Assembly (NCBI GenBank): GCA_037903475.1
Contig: JBAJFG010000047.1
Span: 4,192,001-4,256,000 of the forward strand
Direction of reading: 5' to 3'
Source of the DNA: Ancylostoma caninum
Taxonomy: Eukaryota; Nematoda; Chromadorea; Rhabditida; Ancylostomatidae
DNA length: 64,000 nucleotides
In this document: piece after piece, positions 11,160 through 20,693 of the stretch
Position numbering within the stretch: the stretch's first letter is position 1
Layout of the letters: every line of letters begins with the position of its first letter
Position numbers and translations under genes: made by a program
Notes under the pieces: model-generated
The model's database searches: none
What the model was told of the DNA's origin: nothing
Seen by the model: the letters and a program-made list of their open reading frames with translations, nothing else

Positions 11160-12650
11160 GCAGTGCTGCTGGTAGAATGACCAAGCCAAACCCAATCCGG
11201 TAGGCGTTATGACATCATAGTTGCGATCAAGCAGTCGGGCGGTCCGCCACGAATCGGGAATATGAGATTGGGACAAAACAGCGAATATACGAGATAATTC
11301 GAAGGGGGATGAAAATGTGAGGTCTCCAAATGGTGCGTTGGGGATAACATCTTGGAGTGGCACAGCGGCTGAGCATTCGACTTCGACTCCTTGATACATC
11401 AGCTTGCCGGGACAGCGCCAATCAACATGGTGGACATCGGACGTCGACGAGAAGGTGGTTCTGAAACATGAATGATTGAGTGCTGGGTATGTTTTAACAC
11501 AAATTCTGTTCACTTTTAGTTCCGCCTTTCTGGGTCTACCCTTTTTACCACGGCTGGTTTTGCCCCTGACCGGTGCATCGTCAATCTGAGGAGGAATTTT
11601 TAGCAAATGATCGAACGGAATTTCCATTGGTGGTTTATTTTCACCAATTAAAGTTACTGTGGCTGAATTTGAGCTCGCCTCAATTACGCGATATGGACCC
11701 TCCCAGGGTGTAACCAGTTTTGGGTGTCGAGATTTCCCTTTTTCCGCCGGTATTTTGACGTAGACGCGGTCACCGACATGGAATTTTTCCGACTTTAGAG
11801 TTTTCCACTCTTTATCATAGGCTTTTTTCATACTGTCGCGATATTCCTCGGAATGCTCATTAATAAATTCGCGAGCTAATTTCAGTCCACATAAGATATC
11901 CGTTTTGTACCGATCGTAATCCATCGTATAGGGCGACAAATCCTGAGAAGGAATTATTTCGGATGGATATTTAGGATCGTGGCCGTATAAGAGAAAATGA
12001 GGACTTTCCCCAGTCGCTTTATGCGGAGCCGCATTATAGGCGTAAACAACGGTGGGTAGAATCCTATCCCATTCAGCCGGTACTACTGTTTTCTTCCGCA
12101 GTATTCTGGCTATGGTACCGTTGGCTCTTTCCGTTACGCCGTTTTCTCTTGGGCAATACCCCTTAGTGAATTTTGCTGGATACCCATAAAATTACAAAGG
12201 GATTTCATGATCTCATTCTCAAATTCCGTCCCGCGATCGGACAAAATAGAGCTTGGCCACCTACCGCAGCCGCAAATCCAATTACTAAATAGCGCCTCCG
12301 CTACAGTTTCCGCTCTTTTATCAGGAATAGGGTATGCGCCAAGATATTTCGTAAAATGGTCTATAATTGTGACAATATAGCGATTTCCCCGCGTTGTCAT
12401 ACCCATTTCAAGCAGATCTATTCCGACCAGTTCAAACGGCTTAGTTGCTAGAATTGGCTTCAAGGGTGGCACATTGCGCTTCTGACTATTGGCTAGAAAG
12501 CAAATTTGACATTCTTTGCACCACTTTACCAAATCCTGGTACATTCCGGGCCAAAAAGCGACCGTTTTTAGCTGTTGGAACATTTTGCGTGCATGAAAAT
12601 GACCTTGACAACCGTAGCGGAAGCCGGACTGGTTGCTGCCGAACATCCCC
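11160..12650 (-). pseudogene. Retrotransposon integrase block, inverted relative to Gag-RT
   Basis: Read on the minus strand from about 12650. An HHCC-type zinc region comes first (GHFHARKMFQQL, FWPGMYQDLVKWC, CQIC). The catalytic core has VGIDLLEMG (first Asp) and SDRGTEFENEIM (second Asp). A frameshift near 12170 lies just before the segment with the catalytic Glu (PRENGVTERANG). The frame then runs open to YNAAPHKATG, HVGDRVYVKIP and the GPY/F-like TPWEGPYRVIEA, typical of Ty3/gypsy integrases. A basic stretch (RGKKGRPRKAE) and about 150 unrecognised residues follow. Integrase inserts the cDNA into the host genome. Inversion and frameshift mean no functional polyprotein. Confidence 0.9.
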
Positions 12651-12655
12651 CGCGG

Positions 12656-13579
12656 AACAGCAGGGATCCCATCAATCTGGGAAATGTCGCGGACAAAGCG
12701 AGAGAGTTCTTGAAGAACAATCCATGGACCAACTCATCATGGAAACTCCTAAAGCCACGGAAAAGTTTGATCTTGCTTCCAGCTGGATTCGAAAATGTGG
12801 TAAAGTGTCTGGAATCAGACACCCAAAAGGTCTTGTTGATGCGAAAGCCAGAGGACGTGCAACCGGAATGGTTTACTGAGGACTACTCAGCAATCGTTGT
12901 GTTCAGTACCGCGGAATTTGCGGGGACTACGAGATGGCGCGGAGCATGGACGCTTCTGATGCAGGCTGTTGCAAAAGGATCGGAATTGATCGCACTTTCT
13001 GGACCACAGAATGGAGATGACTGGGGACGATCAGTCGATTTGATGCGCGATTTGTTTGAAGAGACAATTGCCCAACGTCCTACCTTGGCATCCCGCATGA
13101 GATGTTTTCTTCCACTGCGGTCGCAGCAGGAAATGCAAGGAGTTGGTTTTCGAGCACTCGCGGACAAGTCGAGTGAGCAGCTGAAAGTACTCACGCAGAG
13201 CGCGGCCAAGCGCTTTTGGACAGCCACGATGGTCCAACATTCGGCTTTCCTACAGTTGAGTCCATTTCGCAGAACTCCGGAAGTGCGAGTGTCTGATGGG
13301 TCGGCAAAAGAACCCACTCGAAGAAACGAAAAGGGTCGCACTCCTCAAAACAACCACACCCACCGACCATACAAGCCGAATTTTAAAAACCAACACCACC
13401 GTGGACGTGGTGCACCGCGCTCGACTACATCCCGGAACCCTTTACTCGAAAGGCCACTGCAAATGATTGGCAACAGGATGTTCAAACTAGTGCCGGTTGG
13501 CGCAGCACGTGGATCAAAACCCCATGGACGCGGCGGAAGACCACACCATGGATGGCGAGGCCCTCGTCAATTCCATTGA
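12656..13579 (+). CDS. 3' open reading frame of the retrotransposon, function unknown
   Basis: About 300 residues are open up to TGA 13577-13579, 41 bp before the 3' LTR. The frame extends left over the inverted integrase, so the true start is lost. It contains KAREFLKNNPW, VLLMRKPEDVQPEWF, AIVVFSTAEFAGTTRWRGAW and a C-terminal third rich in Arg, Lys, His and Gly (RNEKGRTPQNNHTHR, HHRGRGAPR, GRGGRPHHGWRGPR), suggesting nucleic-acid binding. It lacks a signal peptide or obvious membrane segment, so it does not look like an envelope gene. I do not recognise the family. It may be an accessory ORF of this nematode lineage or a displaced Gag-like piece. Confidence 0.55.
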   Translation, partial: NSRDPINLGNVADKAREFLKNNPWTNSSWKLLKPRKSLILLPAGFENVVKCLESDTQKVLLMRKPEDVQPEWFTEDYSAIVVFSTAEFAGTTRWRGAWTLLMQAVAKGSELIALSGPQNGDDWGRSVDLMRDLFEETIAQRPTLASRMRCFLPLRSQQEMQGVGFRALADKSSEQLKVLTQSAAKRFWTATMVQHSAFLQLSPFRRTPEVRVSDGSAKEPTRRNEKGRTPQNNHTHRPYKPNFKNQHHRGRGAPRSTTSRNPLLERPLQMIGNRMFKLVPVGAARGSKPHGRGGRPHHGWRGPRQFH

Positions 13580-13620
13580 TTTCGGCGTAGTGGAAACGCC
13601 TTATTTCGGGAGGCCCCCCA

Positions 13621-13992
13621 TGTAGTATATGTATGCATTTATTACTAATAAATGCATTTGATTTGTGATTTCTGATCATTATCCTGCTCTTTGATCGAGC
13701 ACACTTTAGCCATCCGCGCCTTTGCCCTAGATAAATCTGGCGCGGATATGCCATGTATCCTGGGGATATGCACCTGGCTGAGACCAATGCCACGCCCCCA
13801 CAATATCTTGTATAAATATCCCGTTGACTTGTAAATATTCTTCTTCTTCACAATCGACTGTTAAACTTGTTGGTTTAATAAATCTTAAGATCTCATTTCT
13901 CTCTCTCACACACCCTCAATCCTTCTCTAAGCAGAAACCGCTTAGATACCACTAGACATCACGCTCATCCCCAGGTTAGGTGGGAAATTACA
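13621..13992 (+). repeat. 3' LTR
   Basis: 372-bp partner of the 5' LTR, with a few substitutions and an extra GC pair near the start (AATGCATTTG against AATCATTTG). The sequence before it (GGGAGGCCCCCCA) is a poor polypurine tract. Confidence 0.93.
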
Positions 13993-14066
13993 GCTATTTT
14001 TATAGGGTTACGGCAAGTGCACCACCCCATACTACCGTGCACCTGCCGTAACCCTACAAAAATAGC
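13993..14066. repeat. 30-bp-arm hairpin at the foldback centre
   Basis: Arms 13993-14022 and 14037-14066 pair with only a few mismatches around a 14-nt loop. It begins exactly at the LTR junction, so the retrotransposon landed at the base of this hairpin. Confidence 0.85.
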
Positions 14067-14504
14067 CTTACGGTACAAAATGGATATGATATTCGTATTC
14101 AGCACCTCAAATAACCCCCATATGCAAAGTTTTAGTCAATTTTTTTTGAAGAGTTTGGGTTGATGGTTGAATAATACCAATTTTCTAGTGCGCTGTCAAT
14201 GGAGTCCTGGCTTGGATTCATGGAACTTTGGCCACGCAATCCAGCAGTGGTTGGCGTGATTAGCTGCCCCATGGATCACAGAACGTTTGCAGACGCATTT
14301 CTGAATAACCTGGTTCCGCCTGCTTACGCGACCATGAGTCCTTGCTCCAACCGTGGCAGCCGCGATGAGGTGGCCGAGTGAGTAACGAATCGGACGAAGT
14401 TCCTGCAGTAATTCTTGTAATGGCGCACATATCTGATGTGTTTTAGTCATTAGAAATACTCTAAACAAGTTTAAAAGCCTCAAATTCAAAAATGTAAAAT
14501 GGAT

Positions 14505-14590
14505 TCCGCGGACAGGATCCAAACCTTCGCCCCTCTGGCTGACAATCCGACACGCCACCCACTCGGCCACTCCGCCACGGCTGGCATGCC
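14505..14590 (-). ncRNA. tRNA-like (SINE-type) sequence
   Basis: The minus strand has TGGCCGAGTGG, a perfect pol III A box, and about 45 nt later GGTTTGGATCC, a B box with two mismatches. A closing CCGCGG-type segment follows. No clean cloverleaf with a standard anticodon could be drawn, so a tRNA-derived SINE head or tRNA pseudogene is more likely than a working tRNA. Confidence 0.5.
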
Positions 14591-14900
14591 TGTGGCAATT
14601 GCTCATGATCGCATACCCAGCGGAGCAGGGTCGTTCACAATTGTGTCTCCAAACACTCTACAGTCCATGAGACAGCTAATTACAGTAATCTCAGTAAGTT
14701 TGAGCCGTCAACGTTGCATAAATCGCCTGTAAAATGGACCCCTATGGCAGCGAAGAAGAAAAATCTTGGACGCGCTCTCCTGGGCGCATCCTGACCATTG
14801 GGCAAAAATAATATGTATGCATTATAATCACCTTAGACAAGGCTTCTGAAAATGGGTGGCTCGCTGGGATCCCCGGGGTTAGCCTCTTGCACTTCCCTTG

Positions 14901-16461
14901 CTAGACCACTTAAAGAGTACGTAGGCATTACACCGAAATTTTAATGTAAATAAGCACAAATCCCCTGAAGTTCAAAGCACTTTTCATCTTGTCAATTTAT
15001 CTAATTCAATAAGTTTTATGAGGATTTTTACCACTTGAACATAAATACCGGACCTAGGCGCTTTTTGATTTTTTTAAATGATTTCGTTCGCTGAAGTGCC
15101 TTTTCCAACTTTGTTTCTAACTTGATCATTATTCTTGGGGATCTGCCTGACTTCGGCCACTACTCCATGCTTAGGACTTCAAGAACCGTGAATGTAACCT
15201 GGAACATTGCCTAGAGAACAAAAAAGGGCGTTTCGGATAGATGACTGCAGAAGCACTGCTGTCAAAACCAATCTTTCTTATTCGTGTTCTACTTCTTTGG
15301 AATTTTTCTCTGGTCAAGCTTGAGTTCATCATTCATCGAGTGGTGCTTGCGAAATTGACCTAGCACTACAGGAAAAAGAAAATAACTTTGCCTGCAGCAT
15401 ATCCGTAGGAAGGAAGAATTCCTGCAAGTGGAGAACTAAGGCGTGGGGGATCATGTGACAACACCTCAAGACAAATCAATTAGTCATAGACGTGTTCTCC
15501 GAGTTTCGTTCGACGATATGATCATGACTTACAAGTTATTATTTATAGGCTTCGTGCCGTAATAATAACGATCTTTTACTCAAAATGGGCACAAATCTGT
15601 CAATTTTCAACAGGACTACTCAAATTGGGGACTAACCTGTCAATTTTCGACACAAACTTACATAGTTGCAAAATACGAATGATGTTAAACCTCCCTGATT
15701 TAGGAAAAACCCTTGGAATGTTAAAGACCAAGTCGTCGATCATGTCTACATGGCTGCTGAGATATATACTGCATGATCAACAGGCAAAACCACACTGTAG
15801 CTTCTACTTACTAATATTACTAGAAGAAGTTTCCAGCAATATTACTAGTCGACAAATTTTAACCGTTTTCTTGATTGTTTGTATATTTAGGCATTAGTAG
15901 TGCGTATTTAATGTTAATAGTAGATTCTATGGTTGCAGGGTGAAAAAGGTTTCGGCATCTCAGCACCAGAAGTTCCCAGCAGCTTCTAAATAACAGCGCT
16001 TGCCTCGGTCCGCACTGCGCTGTCCGCATATTCTGTAAAGCTTTAACGCCGTTCTGTCGCGCGCGACGTTTCTGACGGCAAGGCTCGCTCGGGGAGACCG
16101 TCTACCTTAGCTGGTAACAGCTGATGCCGATATGGGCAGCTCTTACACAACACCCGCAATTGCAGGTGCGAGCAATGTGCGAGAAATTCTCGAGCGCACC
16201 TCTTGACCGTCACCCGCATGTGGGGCCGACTGTTACTGACTATTTAGAGCTAATGGGATCAATTCACGGTCGGTGGCTAAATTTTTGTGCTGCTCTAAGC
16301 TGTTCCATTGATTACGATGGCGCGAAGCTGAGTAGCAAGAATTAGAAGTGAGCACGTTCTGAGTTTGGGACACGTCGCTAATGACCGAAACTCCGAGTTG
16401 AGGTGACACATTTTCAGAAACAGCGATTATTGCTTATGCTCTGACTCTGCTTAATACATTA
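14901..16461. other. Gene-poor stretch
   Basis: No splice-consistent coding pattern. Around 16100-16345 the sequence is GC-richer with an open frame, but it shares pieces with 6440-6545 in inverse orientation, so I treat it as dispersed repeat. Confidence 0.4.
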
Positions 16462-17103
16462 CAGGGTGGGCCAAAAATACAGAAGAAAACAAAGACAAAC
16501 AAAGAAAAAAACAGTCAGAAAAAGATTTTCAGAGCTATTCGGAGCATCAGATGTTTCATGTCCACTAACTCTCAACGAACATACAGTCCTTGTCGAAAAG
16601 ATAGACGGATTCCGTCACTGCAGAAACGCGGCGGGACCTGAACGATGGATGCGGAGAGTGCATGCTCCAAGTGAGAGGGTCCAGTAGGTCCCATCCCGAT
16701 TCTGCGACCGCGACGATATGAAACCGCACGCGCAACCCGTCTATCTTTTCGACAAGGACTGTAAAATAAGAAAACATCTGGAAATATCTTTCCTATTTTT
16801 GAAGTTTCTTTCTGGAGATTCCCAACTTCTAAGGGGTTTTGAGTAAGCCTATGTCTAAGGTACCGTGTAAATCTACTGATACATCTGACTGATTGTGTGT
16901 TCTGTGCAGTTGAGTTGCCACTCGACATATCCAGTAGGTCCTCAAATTTACTGTTCCCCATTTCTGAACCATACGGAACTTGATTCCCTGAGCACTGTCC
17001 TGGCAGAACGTCCGGGGACGGCCTACAAATTAAAAATGACTTCAAAGCGGAACATGCTTCGGAAGCAAAATAATTCTTGTTGCCGTGTTTATGGCCCACC
17101 CTG
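16462..17103. mobile_element. Mariner-like non-autonomous element, host of a nested MITE
   Basis: Ends are CAGGGTGGGCCA (left) and TGGCCCACCCTG (right), each flanked by TA, the Tc1/mariner target. The length is 642 bp including the nested element at 16584-16761. No transposase was seen. Confidence 0.75.
16584..16761. mobile_element. Short TA-flanked MITE, copy 1
   Basis: About 25-bp inverted ends, CAGTCCTTGTCGAAAAGATA and its reverse complement, between TA dinucleotides. A sister copy lies at 58708-58874. It is nested inside the 642-bp mariner-like element and is therefore the younger insertion. Confidence 0.85.
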
Positions 17104-18706
17104 TAGATGAAGAAATATAAACGTCCGTTCGGGGAGGAAATGTCAAAACAAAGATTCAACGACCCAACACAGGGGATGATTTTCTTCTTTGAAAACAACC
17201 AGTTCTCTCCGTTGAGAGTTGGGCTGGGCCGAAATCTTTGAATTTCTTCTCCTCTAAGGAATGATCGGTCCATGGAAGCCAACAGTGTGCTGGTAGGGCC
17301 AAGCCTTGTCTATGAGACAGCGATTTGAAGGACATTCAAATCCAAATTTGGAAAAGGATGCCGTCGAAGGATTGTATGGCATCCACCATTTCGGTGCAAT
17401 TTACTAAGTTCGAGGATATTTCCCAGGAGAGGATTTTTGAGCGGATGTGGCCGAGCGGCAGAGCGATTTCTCTCTGGAGGCATTACATTTGGTTTGGTGC
17501 ATTTCTATCGTCTCTCTATCCTTTCTCCAAGGTTGTATAACAGGAGGAAGAAAATTCCAGAATTTTGATCTGTTATCTTCCTAACGTTTCTTTTTAAACT
17601 GGAAATCGAAGGCTGGATGAAACTGAGCAAATCATGTGTCGCTATGGAACACTCTCCAGAATGACTATATGTGCACCTCCAAAAATTCCAAAACGGGTAA
17701 TAAGTGTGATCTTGGAGACGGGGGACGGTTAGAATTCCTCACCCTAATACTAGTCAGCGCGGAAGCAGAGACGAGACTGATCTCAATTTATATGCTCATA
17801 TACGCAGCGGATTTCAATTGGCAAGGTGGCAGGGCATAAATGCACCATTTAAATTACTTAGTTACCCATTACAATCTCAATGTGGTCCATGCGGCCCTAG
17901 GGAAAAGTCTTGCTGAAACTTTGCACAGCGTACTTATTCTGAATTACAATAGGATTGTTCTCATTTTATCTAAAAGTTCAATTGCTGCCTGTTGTGATAG
18001 ATGATTTTCTGGAAAGGATCTATACCCTCTTGGTTTCTGGAAAAAAATTCTCAAACGAATTTGTCGAGATGCTCAGAGAAGTGGTAGATGGTAACGGAGA
18101 GCTACTAATTGCTATATGTGGAGCAGAATTTTCCAGCCGGACTATTCTAGCCGGTACAGCCTCTATCGTGCGTCAAGTGGCTGATCGGTATTGTCCACAA
18201 GAATTGAATTCCTTTTATAGACCAAGTTAGGCTAACATAGAAGTTTCAGATCCACCTCATTAACATCTTGGCAGTGGTTTTGAGGTGCGACGGATTCAGC
18301 GGTCATTAGTGAGTGATTCCTGCAGCAGACCACCACGAAGACACCATGACTTTTATTTCGTGCATTTTTTGCTTCTGGCGCTATTCTGATATTTTTTTCA
18401 AGCCCCTCAACCGAGCAACTAATCTGTCGTTGTGATAAAAGATCTATCTACCTAAATCAATTCTATTGAAACGGTCAAAAAAAAAGAGGTGGCTTTTACT
18501 TCATCAAGAAGGCGCGAAGTAGATTTCCTACTCGGGCAATACTTGTGGTCGAGCTTTTTTTCCTCCCATTCGAACCTAAGAACATATGGCTTCATAATAA
18601 TCAACAACGAGTTTCTTTAGAACCGTCAGTTGTTTCGAGTGGGTTATCATTGGTTAACTGCCATTTGTGGGCGGTAGTTAGCTCCAGAAAGATTCATGCG
18701 GCATTC
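17104..18706. other. Gene-poor stretch
   Basis: No gene recognised. GTGGCCGAGCGG near 17447 looks like a pol III A box but no B box follows at tRNA spacing. A short open frame at 17955-18230 has no recognisable family. Confidence 0.4.
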
Positions 18707-18961
18707 CTAGGTTTGGAAAAAGCTGCTCGAACCGAGGTCTGCCTTGGGCTTGGCGCAGACCCTCAGTCGCCCCTGAAGTAAGACTTCAGTTGGCCGCGAG
18801 AGCTTGTCGCCGATCTTGCTCCACTCTGTCTCAAATACCGCTTTGAGGGAGCTCACGCTTTCATGGCTAGTAGCGGACACCTTGGCCTCAAAAAAGCTCC
18901 AAACAAAGTAGAACTGTGGGTTGAGATCGGGAGGTAAGAAGACCATATATCTTAGCCTCAC
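18707..18961 (-). pseudogene. Mariner transposase C-terminal remnant
   Basis: The minus-strand frame gives PPDLNPQFYFVWSFFEAKV, then HESVSSLKAVFETEWSKI. These match the end of the mariner DD34D catalytic domain (the S/PPDLNP-type motif containing the last Asp, then the W-x-x-LE-KV helix). Only about 85 residues survive and no terminal repeats of this element were found. Confidence 0.75.
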
Positions 18962-20587
18962 TAATTGAGAAAATCAGGGTCACAGAAAACGAAAGTGGAT
19001 TTTGTGACCCTGTGAGGGGTCAAATCTCATTATGATTACATGGAGCTGTGTCTCCTGTTCCGTGGAAGGGATATGTGTTGTAATATAGCTTTTTGCTCCC
19101 TTAATTACTTTTCACTTGAAACATGGAAATGACGGCCGGATTTGGTGCCAGTTTCTCTCCCACAACGACACAACAACCGTTCTTGTAGTAGTGTTCAGCA
19201 AAGTGGAAAATTGAGCGGTTCGCACATTCGCTTTGGAGAGTAATTAGTGGTTCACACTAAATCCATAGGAGCATTCGATGCTCTGTAAGAAACTCGAAGA
19301 CACATTGTTGTTAATGGTAGAGCTGTACACGAATCCGACAGTTCCTTCATTAGCAGCTGATGTTTCGACGAGAATTTCACTTTTGTCAGAGTCTAGGACG
19401 ATGAAACTGAAATTAATTTAACAGGACAAACCTATAGCAACACAACCTATGGGTCATCAGTACTTCACACTATGAGAGCATCGATACGCTGTAAGAGACT
19501 CAAAGATAGTTCACTATACTGTATACAAAGGTAAAAGTAGTTTACTGTAGTTGATGTGGTGAAGCTGTACAAAACGTTGTTAACTTCTTTATTTGCAGCT
19601 AATGTTTCAACCATTACTTTGTCGTCATCAGAGCCTGTAACGATGAAATCGAAATCGATTTACCAGGATAAACTTCTAGCTACCCTATTGAATTTTTTCG
19701 CGGTCACCTTCAGTTTGGAAAACGAGTGGCTAGGTAACCGTACCTCATTGCTCTTTTGCGGTACGGGATATTAGGGTCGAGCACTGCTAGCTGGCTAGAA
19801 GGACAGCAAAGTGCAGATTAAAAGATGTCCCCTTACAGATAGAGTTTTTGCGTGATTGGGATACATTCCTACTTGTAGTTCGTTGTTGGATTTTCAGCAT
19901 GGATCCAGAGCGCCTTGCGCGTTGCAATCTCTTGCGCCAATGAAGTGGTTCGTTTGGCATGTTGGTGTGAATCATTGATAGACTCTAGAGCAGTGTAAAG
20001 TCTGGAGATACTCTTATATTTTTATATCTTTAGAATGTCGGTGTCTACGGCTGTGCAACTTTCGTAGAATTTTTGCGACAACTGCTGCATATCCAAAACG
20101 ATCAAAATCTCAATCACGAGAATTTCCACGGGGGCTGCTTTTAACGAGAGCTACTTCCCAATGTTTCGATTTCAGTCTTGTCGCTAGACAATGAACAAAT
20201 GAAAATGAGGTTAACCCATTCATTAGCAACATGTAAGGAGCATACTCGGTCATGAGGCCATTTTTGATCACATGTGTTTTTGACTTAAACCCATGGGCTA
20301 ATTTTTAGAAAAAGTGTAGAAACTCTTTGGAAAGACTGTAAAGGTCCCATGAAATGCACTCACTAGCTCAGAATACTCTGCTGAAGCACTTTCTTTAATC
20401 ACTCCACAGCTCGCAAAAAGAATTGTGTGATATGGCCTCCTACCTGAAATTATCATTGGGAGCAGTTCCATTGAGGAGCTCCACTCATTTCAAAAGCAAC
20501 GTTGTCGCTATACTTAATTGAGGGCGAAAATCGAATTTCTCGCACAACTCGAACTAGCGTCACACTCGGAGGAGCCCTCCTGAATCT
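18962..20587. other. Non-coding; short hairpin and two hairpin-motif copies; outer part of inverted-repeat arm A
   Basis: CAGGGTCACA near 18976 pairs with TGTGACCCTG near 19002. Copies of the CTGATGA/GAAA hairpin motif lie near 19355-19395 (decayed) and 19594-19637, both reading on the minus strand. From about 19.47 kb the sequence is the reverse complement of the 39-40 kb region. Confidence 0.55.
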
Positions 20588-20693
20588 AAAATTTCAGGTT
20601 TGGTAGCGTGTTTTTCAAGAGTCAAGCGAAAATTAGAGGTGATCGCAGGGGTATAAATGAGGACCCACGGAACTGCAAGCATCGTCTGCAGTG
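20588..20693 (+). promoter_or_regulatory. Promoter of peptide gene 1
   Basis: TATAAAT at 20652-20658 starts 42 bp before the ATG. The block from AAATTTCAGGTTTGG through AAGAGTCAAGCGAAAATTAG to GCAAGCATCGTCTGCAGTG is shared by all seven paralogues, while most intron sequence is less constrained. Confidence 0.75.

Larger units (their letters stand above)
7075..13992 (+). mobile_element. Ty3/gypsy LTR retrotransposon, rearranged and inactive
   Basis: Two LTRs of 371-372 bp start TG and end CA and are nearly identical, so insertion was fairly recent. A 4-bp target duplication GCTA lies at 7071-7074 and 13993-13996. The order is 5' LTR, primer site, gag-protease-reverse transcriptase on +, a 47-bp inverted LTR fragment, an inverted integrase block, a further + ORF and the 3' LTR. 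RNase H was not found. RT placed before integrase, an FGLTNAPSAFQ/YIDDIL reverse transcriptase and a GPY/F-type integrase tail place it in Ty3/gypsy rather than Bel/Pao or Copia. Two frameshifts, a hAT insertion and the inversion make it defective. Confidence 0.92.
6809..14900. mobile_element. Foldback element split by an LTR retrotransposon
   Basis: The left arm (6809-7074) and right arm (13993-14900) are inverted relatives. CAAGGGAAGTGCAAGAGGCT at the left end matches the reverse complement of the right end near 14881-14900. Further matches occur at the TTGCCCAATGGTC block (about 6905 and 14795) and at the block before GTACCGTAA (about 6990-7070 and 14063-14135). The right arm holds about 500 bp more, including a tRNA-like sequence. 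Without the retrotransposon the centre would be a near-perfect palindrome. No transposase was seen, so the class is uncertain. Confidence 0.65.

Noticed and set aside
16124..16345. 73-residue frame with PQLQVRAMCEKFSSAPLD
   Set aside because: Part of a dispersed repeat with an inverted relative near 6.45 kb; no gene structure.
17440..17500. tRNA gene suggested by GTGGCCGAGCGG
   Set aside because: No B box and no cloverleaf.
18545..18781. Plus-strand frame over the mariner remnant
   Set aside because: Antisense shadow of the transposase piece.
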